A stretch of DNA of 32,434 nucleotides, taken from positions 1 through 32,434 of the forward strand of contig CAZYJD010000017.1 of assembly GCA_964647785.1 (NCBI GenBank), given 5' to 3'. Made by a program: the position numbers and the translations under genes. Shown one piece after another: positions 23,831-31,522 of the stretch. Every line of letters starts with the position of its first letter. The stretch's first letter is position 1. A model generated the notes under the pieces. It did no database searches, was not told where the DNA came from, and saw only the letters and a program-made list of their open reading frames with translations. The DNA is from CAZYJD01 sp964647785. GTDB taxonomy: Bacteria; Bacteroidota; Bacteroidia; NS11-12g; UBA9320.

Positions 23831-25198
23831 AGCCGCATAATGCTTAAAGAAATAGGGTATGGTTTCAATGCCTTTGTAAAAGTTGAACAATCCGTATTTT
23901 TCGTTGGGTGAGTGAATGGCATCGCTATCCAGTCCAAAACCCATGAGCACTGTTTTCACCTCGAGCACTTCTTCAAAGAGTGCTACAATGGGGATGCTTC
24001 CTCCTCCACGTGTTGGAACAGGATCCTTGCCAAAACTGTCTTTCATGGCCATGGCGGCTGCGCGATATTCATCTGAATCCACTGGTGTCACATAGGGATT
24101 TCCTCCATGATGAGGGGTGACTTTTACTTTCACACCAGCCGGAGCAATCTTCTTAAAATGCCGGGTGAACAACTCCGTGATGGTATCGCTGTTCTGATTG
24201 GGCACCAGACGCATGGATATCTTGGCATAAGCCTTTGAGGGTAAAACTGTTTTAGAGCCTTCTCCCGTGTATCCGCCCCAGATGCCATTTACATCCAGCG
24301 TGGGCCGAATGCCAGTGCGCTCAATGGTGCTGTACCCTTTTTCACCCATCACATCATCAATTTCCAAATGTTGCTTGTATTCTTCCAGGCTGAAAGGTGT
24401 TTTGGCCATCATGGCCCTCTCCTCGGCACTCAACTCCACCACATCATCATAGAAACCTTCGATGGTAATATGGCGATTTTCATCGTGAAGACTGGAAATC
24501 ATATCGCAAAGCACATTGATAGGATTGGGGACGGCCCCACCGTAAACACCTGAATGAAGATCAATATTCGGTCCGGTCACTTCCACTTCAACATAACTCA
24601 AGCCACGCAAGCCCACATCAATGCTAGGAATATCATTGGCAATCATGCCTGTATCGGAGATCAAGATCACATCACAGGCCAGTTTTTCTTTATTAGCTCG
24701 GCAATAAGGACCAAGATTACCCGAGCCCACTTCTTCCTCTCCTTCAATCATAAACTTCACATTGCAGGCCAGTTCACCACTTTCCATCATCGATTCAAAG
24801 GCTTTTACATGCATATACATTTGGCCTTTGTCGTCGCAGGCACCACGGGCATAGATATTTCCATTGCGTACTTCGGGTTCAAAGGGAGGGCTGTTCCACA
24901 ACTCATCGGGCACAGAAGGCTGTACATCATAGTGTCCGTATACCAATACAGTTGGCAGGGAAGAGTCGATGATTTTTTCTCCATAAATAATTGGATTGCC
25001 GGCGGTCTCTTCAAGACTAACGGCATCAGCCCCTGCTTCTTTCAATTTATCTGCGATGTATTCAGCTGCCTTACGCAGATCACCCTTGTAACGGCTGTCA
25101 GCACTAATGCTGGGCATGCGAAGCAATTCGAATAATTCGGATAAAAATCGATCTTTATGATTTTCGGCGTATTGTTGTGCGGTCATATTCGGTAACAT
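23816..25198 (-). CDS. M20 family dipeptidase (CNDP2-like)
   Basis: A 460-residue di-zinc peptidase of the M20 family, most like cytosolic non-specific dipeptidases that cleave short peptides. Visible sites: VYGHYDVQP (His89, Asp91), ARGACDDKG with the bridging Asp122, EGEEEVGSGN with the catalytic glutamates at about 154-155, DTGM near 200 and the C-terminal metal histidine in AIHSPNE. The lid/dimerisation domain (about 210-370, with LHSGVYGGA) is intact. There is no signal peptide, so it should be cytoplasmic. A second in-frame ATG four codons downstream (25186) fits equally well. It is divergent from the M48 lipoprotein gene, 103 bases away. Confidence 0.93.
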   Translation of the reverse strand: MLPNMTAQQYAENHKDRFLSELFELLRMPSISADSRYKGDLRKAAEYIADKLKEAGADAVSLEETAGNPIIYGEKIIDSSLPTVLVYGHYDVQPSVPDELWNSPPFEPEVRNGNIYARGACDDKGQMYMHVKAFESMMESGELACNVKFMIEGEEEVGSGNLGPYCRANKEKLACDVILISDTGMIANDIPSIDVGLRGLSYVEVEVTGPNIDLHSGVYGGAVPNPINVLCDMISSLHDENRHITIEGFYDDVVELSAEERAMMAKTPFSLEEYKQHLEIDDVMGEKGYSTIERTGIRPTLDVNGIWGGYTGEGSKTVLPSKAYAKISMRLVPNQNSDTITELFTRHFKKIAPAGVKVKVTPHHGGNPYVTPVDSDEYRAAAMAMKDSFGKDPVPTRGGGSIPIVALFEEVLEVKTVLMGFGLDSDAIHSPNEKYGLFNFYKGIETIPYFFKHYAALKKG

Positions 25199-25301
25199 TT
25201 AAGCCCCGAAATTAGCAAAAACATAAGCGATTCCCTTGAGCTCGCAACTGGAAAATTGAATATTTGCATGTCTCTTGTAATGATGATCCAAACTTGATAA
25301 A

Positions 25302-26099
25302 ATGAAAAAGAAGTTAATCGTTTGGTCTGCTTTGGCAGCCATGATCTTTGGATGTGCCAAAGTACCCATCACCGGTAGAAGACAATTGAACATGCTGCCA
25401 GAAAGTACACTCATGGCCCTGAGTGTTGAGCAATATGCCGGATTCTTAGCTACCAATCCGGTTGTTAGGGGTGGAAGTCAGGCACAACTGATCACCGATA
25501 TTGGGAATAAAATGGTTGGCGCAGTTAACGAGTACCTCAAGAAACACGGGGAATCAAAACGAGTTGAAGGATTTAAGTGGGAATTTAACCTGGTGGATGA
25601 CCCTACGGTAAATGCTTGGTGCATGCCCGGTGGGAAAGTGGTGTTCTACAGTGGAATTCTGCCCATATGCCGCGATGATAACGGCATTGCTGTTGTGATG
25701 GGTCATGAAATTGCCCATGCCGTGGCTCGCCATGGCAATGAGCGCATGAGCCAGGGCCTTGCAGCCCAATTGGGTGGCATGGCGATAGGCGTGGCCTTGA
25801 GCGACAAACCTGAAGAAACACAACAATTGTTTCAGCTGGCATATGGCATCGGTGCCAACGTAGGTCTCATTTTACCATTTAGCCGACTGCACGAAACCGA
25901 AGCCGATAAAATGGGGTTGATTTTCATGGCCATGGCAGGATATGACCCCAATGAAGCACCAAAATTCTGGGCGCGCATGAGTGATGGTGGAGGTGCAAGC
26001 CCCCCAGCATTTTTAAGCACCCACCCCAATCCCGAAAAGCGCCAAGAAACACTTAAAGCTTGGATGCCAGAAGCCCTGAAGTATTACAAGCCGAATTGA
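25302..26099 (+). CDS. M48 family zinc metalloprotease lipoprotein (LoiP/BepA-type)
   Basis: A 265-residue periplasmic or membrane-anchored protease of the M48C group, which includes LoiP and BepA and acts in envelope protein quality control. The signal ends in AMIFGC with lipidated Cys18. The zinc site is MGHEIAHAVARHG (His135, Glu136, His139) with the third ligand in LHETEADKMG (about Glu198). The HPNPEKR motif near the C-terminus is also typical. There is no TPR domain, so it is closer to the short LoiP form. It faces the second repeat-rich spacer and is convergent with the envelope operon. Confidence 0.92.
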   Translation: MKKKLIVWSALAAMIFGCAKVPITGRRQLNMLPESTLMALSVEQYAGFLATNPVVRGGSQAQLITDIGNKMVGAVNEYLKKHGESKRVEGFKWEFNLVDDPTVNAWCMPGGKVVFYSGILPICRDDNGIAVVMGHEIAHAVARHGNERMSQGLAAQLGGMAIGVALSDKPEETQQLFQLAYGIGANVGLILPFSRLHETEADKMGLIFMAMAGYDPNEAPKFWARMSDGGGASPPAFLSTHPNPEKRQETLKAWMPEALKYYKPN

Positions 26100-26118
26100 G
26101 AGTTGGTATTGTAGATTG

Positions 26119-26146
26119 CTAGAAGCAAGAGACTAGAAGCAAGTGA
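26119..26146. repeat. Tandem 14-base repeat (double heptamer)
   Basis: CTAGAAGCAAGAGA (26119-26132) is followed directly by CTAGAAGCAAGTGA (26133-26146), differing at one position. Each splits into two related 7-base halves. Confidence 0.8.
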
Positions 26147-26151
26147 CAATA

Positions 26152-26165
26152 CCGATGGCAATCGG
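26152..26165. repeat. Small hairpin CCGAT-GGCA-ATCGG
   Basis: A 5-bp perfect stem with loop GGCA. Its reverse complement matches 26276-26289 at 13 of 14 positions, so the two hairpins are inverted copies of one element. A degenerate third copy lies at about 67-81. Confidence 0.6.
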
Positions 26166-26222
26166 GAGCAAGATTTAGGATGACCGCGGTCAGCGCACGG
26201 CAGACCGCCTAATCACCTGCAC

Positions 26223-26243
26223 CCTGAGCTCTGCGCCCTGCGC
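26223..26243. repeat. Inverted GCGCAGR heptamer tract
   Basis: Three consecutive 7-base units, CCTGAGC, TCTGCGC and CCTGCGC, which are the reverse complements of GCTCAGG, GCGCAGA and GCGCAGG. These are the units seen in forward orientation at 44-64 and 228-255. Confidence 0.8.
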
Positions 26244-26273
26244 CCATCAAGATTGCTGGATTTTTAGCAACAA

Positions 26274-26291
26274 GTCCGATAGCCATCGGAC
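26274..26291. repeat. Small hairpin GTCCGAT-AGCC-ATCGGAC
   Basis: A 7-bp perfect stem with a four-base loop. It is the longer inverted copy of the hairpin at 26152-26165. Confidence 0.6.
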
Positions 26292-26366
26292 ACCAGACTC
26301 AAATGTGTCAACCAAATTTAGGCAAGTTCACGGTGTCCTCTGTCATGCGTCCTTTACACACTCCAT

Positions 26367-27563
26367 TCAAAAACTCCACTTCAACCTCAGGAACAAGCTA
26401 TGCCCCAGGTCCTCCCAGCCACTTCCCTGATTGGCAAAAAAGCTCTGATCGACCAACAATAAATCGAGGTCTTGACGAACACTGTAAGCAATAGTTGGTA
26501 ATAGAAACACGGCCTGCATATCTTGTGCGTGAATGGTCGATAAATCTACACGCCAGAGCGGATTAATTGTGTACCCGGCCTGGTAAAAGAAAGAAAGTTT
26601 ATTGGGCATAAGGTCTTTTACTGCCAGTCTAATATTGCCACTTGAAGCAGCAAAGTTGGTGAGATCCAACCCGCTTCTTCCATAGGAGTTGTACAAAAGA
26701 CCTCCCTGAACGTAAAGACCACTGAGAAATGCATAATCAGCTGAAACGGTAGCGATGAGACCATTGAAGGTATCGCTGATCTGATCCAAAGGCCGTAGCA
26801 TCGTGAGCTCCGCCTTTAATCCTGCATCTCTAATGTTGCCTGCCAGTCCCATCCCCAATGCGAGATCTTTTTGATATTTGGCCGCCAGAAATTGCCAGTC
26901 GTATTGCCATTTATTGGTTCTGTACAACAGGGCGGTGGTGCTTTGCTCGAGATAATTGCTGTCAAATGAAGAAAATGACTCTACAAACTCCAATTGTGAC
27001 ATCGAACCTAAATTCCGTATGACCCGGATGGCATCACTGCCGGGTCGCTCTTCATAATCGAAATCGGCATAATTGAGCACATTGAACAAATCATTGGGGT
27101 TCCACACGAGATTGATGCCCCAATTGATTCGCTGACGACCAATGCGAACTTCCCACAAGTCGTTATACCATGAAGCCCATAAGCGATCAAGCGTAGAGTT
27201 TAGCACCGCATTTCTTCGCTCAAAGACATTGAAACTAAGATCCAGTGCTCCTGGATCAGCATTGAGTTGATTGAAAAGCGACTGACCGCTTAATCGGGTG
27301 AGTTCACCGTAAAACAAGCGGTTGCGCATTTCGGCATAGAGGCTAAAATTCTTCTTCCCGCTCCAAGCCAGATTCATGCGATGATGAATGAAGTTCTGCT
27401 GGATATTGTTTCCTCCTGAGTCAGGCGTAATCAGGTAGATGCGTAAATCTTTTAAATAGCCTCGATGTCTGAGTTGATCTTTCCAACTTCTGGAATCAGC
27501 TTCGCCTTGAGCAAAAGCGAGAGCTCCAACAAAAAGAAAGAAAACACTCAGAAATGCCCTCAT
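26367..27563 (-). CDS. Outer-membrane beta-barrel protein of the envelope operon (DUF1302/porin-like)
   Basis: A 398-residue protein with a signal peptide (to about ALAFAQG) and a body of alternating aromatic/polar strands ending in LRLKWSF; a terminal phenylalanine is the usual barrel-assembly signal. Around residues 140-170 the phrase RIGRQRINWGINLVWNPNDLF is very like the GRQ-x-x-WG...P-D signature of DUF1302/alginate-export-type barrels. It is the last gene of the five-gene unit, and its ATG overlaps the ATPase stop codon by four bases (ATGA). I infer it is the outer-membrane acceptor or channel for cargo handled by the LolA-like carrier and ABC permeases. Family assignment is by motif, not alignment. 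Confidence 0.75.
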   Translation of the reverse strand: MRAFLSVFFLFVGALAFAQGEADSRSWKDQLRHRGYLKDLRIYLITPDSGGNNIQQNFIHHRMNLAWSGKKNFSLYAEMRNRLFYGELTRLSGQSLFNQLNADPGALDLSFNVFERRNAVLNSTLDRLWASWYNDLWEVRIGRQRINWGINLVWNPNDLFNVLNYADFDYEERPGSDAIRVIRNLGSMSQLEFVESFSSFDSNYLEQSTTALLYRTNKWQYDWQFLAAKYQKDLALGMGLAGNIRDAGLKAELTMLRPLDQISDTFNGLIATVSADYAFLSGLYVQGGLLYNSYGRSGLDLTNFAASSGNIRLAVKDLMPNKLSFFYQAGYTINPLWRVDLSTIHAQDMQAVFLLPTIAYSVRQDLDLLLVDQSFFANQGSGWEDLGHSLFLRLKWSF

Positions 27564-28243
27564 TTCGTCACATCGGAAATAATGTGCCCGTCTTCCAGGG
27601 TAATCACTCTTCTAGCCCGATCGATCACCCTTTGATCGTGCGTGGAGAATACAAACGTGGTTTTCTCACGTTCATTCAAGCGCAACATGATATCGAGCAA
27701 GTTGGCCGTGCTATGGCTGTCGAGGTTGGCGGTGGGCTCATCAGCCAATACAAATTTAGGTTTGCTGGCAAGGGCTCTGGCAACGGCCACCCTTTGTTGC
27801 TGCCCCCCCGACATTTCTCCGGGTTTTTTATTGATTTGCTCGCCTAGCCCTACTTCCTCCAACAGTTGTCGTGCTCGCTCTTCCCTTTCTTTCTTAGGCT
27901 GTTTCTGCAAAAGCATGATGAACTCTGTGTTTTCCAATGCCGTCAACACCGGAATGAGGTTGTAGCTCTGGAATACAAAACCAATGTTCTTCAAGCGGAA
28001 ATCGATCAGCTCATTTCGATTGAGGCCGGTGATATCTGTGCCCCCTACCTTCACGCTGCCAGAACTGGGTTCATCCAAACCCCCGATAATATTCAGTAAA
28101 GTGGTTTTACCCGACCCACTCGGACCCACAATGGCCGTAAATTCTCCTTCACCTATCTGCAGATCAACATGATCTACTGCCTTCACAGGAATGGCAAAGT
28201 CTTCATACACCTTGGTGAGGTCTTTTGTTTCAATTACATTCAT
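27560..28243 (-). CDS. ABC transporter ATPase, LolD/MacB type
   Basis: A 227-residue cytoplasmic ATPase powering the two permeases encoded just upstream. All nucleotide-binding motifs are present: Walker A GPSGSGKT (40-47), Q-loop FVFQSYNLIP (from 89), signature MSGGQQQR (from 144), Walker B FVLADEPT (from 164) and the switch His202 in STHD. The sequence GLNRNELIDFRLKNIGFV is characteristic of the MacB/LolD (type VII) mechanotransmission family. The ATG overlaps the stop of the second permease by one base (TAATG) and its own stop overlaps the barrel gene by four bases. Confidence 0.95.
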   Translation of the reverse strand: MNVIETKDLTKVYEDFAIPVKAVDHVDLQIGEGEFTAIVGPSGSGKTTLLNIIGGLDEPSSGSVKVGGTDITGLNRNELIDFRLKNIGFVFQSYNLIPVLTALENTEFIMLLQKQPKKEREERARQLLEEVGLGEQINKKPGEMSGGQQQRVAVARALASKPKFVLADEPTANLDSHSTANLLDIMLRLNEREKTTFVFSTHDQRVIDRARRVITLEDGHIISDVTK

Positions 28244-29457
28244 TACGCTGTTCTTATTGCATCCACAGGATTTAGTTTTAAAGCCCTCCTTGCAGGGATT
28301 AAGGCAGATACAAGGGTGACCACCACCACTTGCACCAATATTTTCAAATACTTATCGCCTTCCAGTTTGGGATAGATAATGGCATTGAAACCATAGCTCG
28401 AAAGGCCCTCTCCCCAATGACTCAGGTCAATGCCCACTTGCCCAAGACCTGTGATGGTGAAATACCCCATCAACAAGCCCAAAGGCGCACCTACCACCAT
28501 TAACATTATGGTTTCATACATGATCATTAAAAACACCCTTTTTCGATTCATTCCTACGGCCATGAGCATGCCTAACTCCTTCACCCGCTCTAGCACAGCC
28601 ATGAGCATCGTATTGATGATGCCAAAGGCTAAAGCCAGCAGAATGATAAAGATGATGATGCCCATGATTTGGTCGAATGTTTCGATGGCCAGCTGCAATT
28701 CAGGCATGATCTCGCCCCACCACTGTACGAGGAGCTTGGGATAGGCGCCGGCATAATCTTTAGAAAATGCCACTGTTTGACGGTTGTCATTCAACAAAAC
28801 AGCAATTTCATGCACCACTCCTTCTTTGCCCAATAAGCTTTGCAGATCTGTATCGCGAACAAACACATTCAGCTCATCGTATTTGGTGTTGATGCTCTTG
28901 TAAATACCGGCCACTCGAAAAGAAGCCGAAACCAGTTGTCCGTCGGTGGTCTGAAATGTGAGCACCAATTTGGATCGAAGGCGCAATCGGAGTTTTTCTG
29001 CCAGTTTTTCTCCTACCACAATGGGGTTTCTACGCACCCCCTCCAAAAAAGCTCCTTCAACAACTTTGGATGACAAATCGGTCACCTCCATTTCGCTTTC
29101 CGGGTTCACCCCCAAAACCCGCACCCCACCATTTGCCCGGGCCGATGCAATCATGCTCATCACAATTACGCGTGGCGAGACCGCCTTTACCCGTTCATCT
29201 TTTTTCAGGCGTTGAATGAGCTCGGCCGACTCAGGAATGTAAAGCGCGGGGTTATACTCCTCGCCAAAGCCCGGCTGGTGAAATTGTACATGGCTGATCT
29301 CATTGTTGATGGCTTCGTTGATTCTTTGGTCATACATGCCCCAGGAAAAGCCGGAGATGGAGGTCCCGGCCCACAAGCCGAGGGCAATGGCCATGATCAC
29401 CACCAAACTTCTCAGGCGGTTTCGCCAAATATTTTTCCAGGCAATTTTAATCAGCAT
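28243..29457 (-). CDS. ABC transporter permease, FtsX/LolE-MacB type (second)
   Basis: A 404-residue inner-membrane protein with the type VII layout: an N-terminal amphipathic/membrane segment (ALGLWAGTSISGF, about 15-40), a large periplasmic domain of roughly 220 residues, then three membrane segments in the C-terminal FtsX domain (MGIIIFIILLALAFGIINTM, TIMLMVVGAPLGLLMGYF and VQVVVVTLVSALIPA). The closing phrase ALKLNPVDAIRTA is the usual FtsX-domain end. The ATG at 29457 shares its first base with the stop of the first permease (TGATG). A GTG three bases further upstream is possible but less likely. With the first permease it probably makes a heterodimer like LolC/LolE. Confidence 0.93.
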   Translation of the reverse strand: MLIKIAWKNIWRNRLRSLVVIMAIALGLWAGTSISGFSWGMYDQRINEAINNEISHVQFHQPGFGEEYNPALYIPESAELIQRLKKDERVKAVSPRVIVMSMIASARANGGVRVLGVNPESEMEVTDLSSKVVEGAFLEGVRRNPIVVGEKLAEKLRLRLRSKLVLTFQTTDGQLVSASFRVAGIYKSINTKYDELNVFVRDTDLQSLLGKEGVVHEIAVLLNDNRQTVAFSKDYAGAYPKLLVQWWGEIMPELQLAIETFDQIMGIIIFIILLALAFGIINTMLMAVLERVKELGMLMAVGMNRKRVFLMIMYETIMLMVVGAPLGLLMGYFTITGLGQVGIDLSHWGEGLSSYGFNAIIYPKLEGDKYLKILVQVVVVTLVSALIPARRALKLNPVDAIRTA

Positions 29458-30680
29458 CACAGGTTTCTCAAGGCTTCAATGGTATTCAATCGGTGGATTT
29501 TCCACCATGGATATAGTGACAGGAACAGGGCAATGATAAATACTACGAGCGCGTGCCACATGAAAATTTTCGGTTCTATTGCTGCCTGAAGAATGGCTTC
29601 CATATCATACTTTTCCATCATTTCCTCCATTTGTCCCCCAAATCGAATTGGGCGATAATGCAACCACAAGATGGCCGGTATGGCTCCAAACATGCCTGCG
29701 AAGGCTCCGGCAAAGGAGATCATAATCAGTTCGATTGTGAGGATGATGGATAGCAGCGGCCGTTTCATTCCCACGGCAGTTACTACGCCAAATTCATGGC
29801 TTCGTTCCGACAACATCATCAGCACCGTACCGAAAATCCCAAATGAAATGATGATGTATAAAATGCCCAGCATGATGCTGTTGCTCACAAAATCGGCCTC
29901 TATGGTTTGCACCAATTCAGGCATCATTTGTTGCCAATCCATCACTTCATAGGTGCTGCTGTCGAAGTAAGACTCCAGTTTTCTCGCCTCAAAGACAGCT
30001 TCATCGGCATCTTCAACTGCCAGTGCCATGGCCGTGAGTCTTCCATCCATGCTTAAGAGATACTGCGCCTGCGACAAGGGCAGATAGGCCATTCGCTTGT
30101 TGAGTTCGGGCGAACCCATTTGGATGATGCCCTGAACCACATACTTCCCGGCCGCGCTGAGTCCTTGAAAACCTTGCCCGAGCAACACAACCGTATCGCC
30201 TACTCCAGCTTTCAGCTGTTTGGCAATGCCTTCAGCCAAAAGCAATCCTTCCTGTTCCCAGTAGGTTCCATCAATTAATTTGGATTTGAGTGAGGTCAAT
30301 TGATCTTCCCTTCGGGGATCCACTCCCACCAGTAACATCCCTTTGGTGGCGCTATCGCTGCTGGCCAGCACGAAGCTTTCAATGCGCGGTGCCGCAGCCG
30401 TGATTTCAGTTTGCTCACTGAGCCAATATTCATCTTGCTCTCCCCACTCCATGCTATTATCTAAGCTCTGATCCTCCCAATAGCCGGTATTATGAACCTG
30501 AATGTAACCCGTATAGAATCCTGCCACATTGCGAATCATCACATCATAGGTGCCCACCTGCACACTTTGCATCACAATGGCCAAAATCACAGCAAAGAAT
30601 ACGCTGGCAGCAGTGATCAGACTTCTGCGCTTGTTCCGAAACAAATTTCTCAGTGCGAGCTTAAAGATGAGAAACTTCAT
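29457..30680 (-). CDS. ABC transporter permease, FtsX/LolC-MacB type (first)
   Basis: A 407-residue inner-membrane protein that starts with the family signature LALRNLFRNKRRSLIT, then a first membrane segment (about 18-40), a periplasmic domain (about 41-265) and an FtsX domain with three membrane segments (about 270-295, 310-340, 375-400), ending in LNTIEALRNL. The FtsX core phrase SHEFGVVTAVGMKRP is conserved. The periplasmic domain differs in sequence from that of the second permease, so the two are probably not interchangeable. The ATG comes one base after the stop of the LolA-like gene, and the stop overlaps the second permease. By analogy with LolC/LolE, one periplasmic domain may dock the LolA-like carrier; this is inference. 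Confidence 0.93.
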   Translation of the reverse strand: MKFLIFKLALRNLFRNKRRSLITAASVFFAVILAIVMQSVQVGTYDVMIRNVAGFYTGYIQVHNTGYWEDQSLDNSMEWGEQDEYWLSEQTEITAAAPRIESFVLASSDSATKGMLLVGVDPRREDQLTSLKSKLIDGTYWEQEGLLLAEGIAKQLKAGVGDTVVLLGQGFQGLSAAGKYVVQGIIQMGSPELNKRMAYLPLSQAQYLLSMDGRLTAMALAVEDADEAVFEARKLESYFDSSTYEVMDWQQMMPELVQTIEADFVSNSIMLGILYIIISFGIFGTVLMMLSERSHEFGVVTAVGMKRPLLSIILTIELIMISFAGAFAGMFGAIPAILWLHYRPIRFGGQMEEMMEKYDMEAILQAAIEPKIFMWHALVVFIIALFLSLYPWWKIHRLNTIEALRNL

Positions 30681-30681
30681 C

Positions 30682-31425
30682 TCAATTAACCCTTTTCATG
30701 TTTTGGGTGGTAAAGAAATCATCAGCCAAAGGAATGTTCAGCTTGAGACTTTTGTAGATCATGATGGTTTTTTGTTCCGGCTTATCTGCAGGTGTGATCT
30801 CCAGGCGGCTCGGCAGCATTTGCCCACCGATCATTTTGATGTCGTAGCCCATGAAGGTATTCACAAGATAACCGTCTTCATCATAAAACTCACTTTTCAT
30901 TTGCATGAAGTCCTTCTTATCTATCCAAACCAAAATCTTCCCCCAAACCACTGCCGCTTCTGCTTTCGGCACCAATTCAACCTTGTGGCAATCCCTGCCG
31001 CTGATCACTTCCGTACCCACCAATTTTTTATTGAAATCTCTGAGCAATGAAGATTCGCGCACCAAATCATCATTGGTAAGGTCTGTCCCCATCCAGCTCT
31101 GTGCCATCATGCTGGGTGGCATCTTGATGGTGCGATCTACGCTGGGCACCCAATTCCATACCTCGCGACCTCTTTTAAGAAATACCGTTCCTTTATCGCG
31201 TGCAGGCTGTGTAACCAGCATCAAAGCGTATTTATCGCCTTTGCTCCAACTCTTGATGGTCATGCTGCGCTTATACTTGGCGCGCTGAACAATTATTTCC
31301 AACTCTGCTTCTGCACTGTTTCCACGCAATTTGTTTTCTGATTTCCGCAGAATTTCTTCTGCAGATTGCGCTTTTATGGCGATGGGAGCGATGAAAAAGA
31401 AGAGTAAGGGAGCGATATACTTCAT
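30682..31425 (-). CDS. LolA-like periplasmic carrier (outer membrane lipoprotein-sorting protein, PF17131 type)
   Basis: A 247-residue periplasmic protein. The ATG at 31425 gives a clean signal peptide (MKYIAPLLFFFIAPIAIKAQ). The mature part has the PF17131 hallmarks: MTIKSWSKGDKYALM, VWNWVPSVDRTIKMPP, SWMGTDLTNDDLV and the DKKDFMQMKSEF turn, forming the half-open LolA/LolB beta-barrel that binds acyl chains. It is not a lipoprotein (no lipobox), consistent with a soluble shuttle. It is the first gene of a five-gene unit whose other members are two permeases, an ATPase and an outer-membrane barrel, so it is expected to carry a lipid or lipoprotein across the periplasm. In other bacteria LolA-fold proteins of this type often neighbour MMPL pumps instead. 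Confidence 0.9.
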   Translation of the reverse strand: MKYIAPLLFFFIAPIAIKAQSAEEILRKSENKLRGNSAEAELEIIVQRAKYKRSMTIKSWSKGDKYALMLVTQPARDKGTVFLKRGREVWNWVPSVDRTIKMPPSMMAQSWMGTDLTNDDLVRESSLLRDFNKKLVGTEVISGRDCHKVELVPKAEAAVVWGKILVWIDKKDFMQMKSEFYDEDGYLVNTFMGYDIKMIGGQMLPSRLEITPADKPEQKTIMIYKSLKLNIPLADDFFTTQNMKRVN

Positions 31426-31522
31426 TGGAAATTTGAACTTTTGTCTAATGGAACAAAGAAGTTGCCATTTGGTGTTCAAATTTGGCCAATTCCTCAGGGA
31501 AAGATGAAGAAACTGCTAAAAA

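Larger units (their letters stand above)
26100..26366. repeat. Second repeat-rich intergenic spacer
   Basis: No gene is supported. It contains a 14-base direct repeat made of two heptamers (26119-26146), a reverse-complemented GCGCAGR heptamer tract (26223-26243), a perfect 12-base palindrome TGACCGCGGTCA (26181-26192) and two small hairpins (26152-26165 and 26274-26291). Words are shared with the spacer at 1-411 in both orientations. Confidence 0.75.

Noticed and set aside
26100..26366. Insertion sequence or integrase remnant
   Set aside because: There is no transposase-like frame, no long terminal inverted repeats and no target duplication; only short hairpins and heptamers.
26303..26494. 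Short open frame at the end of the second spacer
   Set aside because: It overlaps the 3' end of the outer-membrane barrel gene on the other strand and has no recognisable features.
31426..31522. Promoter for the five-gene envelope operon
   Set aside because: A promoter must exist upstream of 31425, but no sequence in these 97 bases matches TTG plus TAnnTTTG well enough to call.
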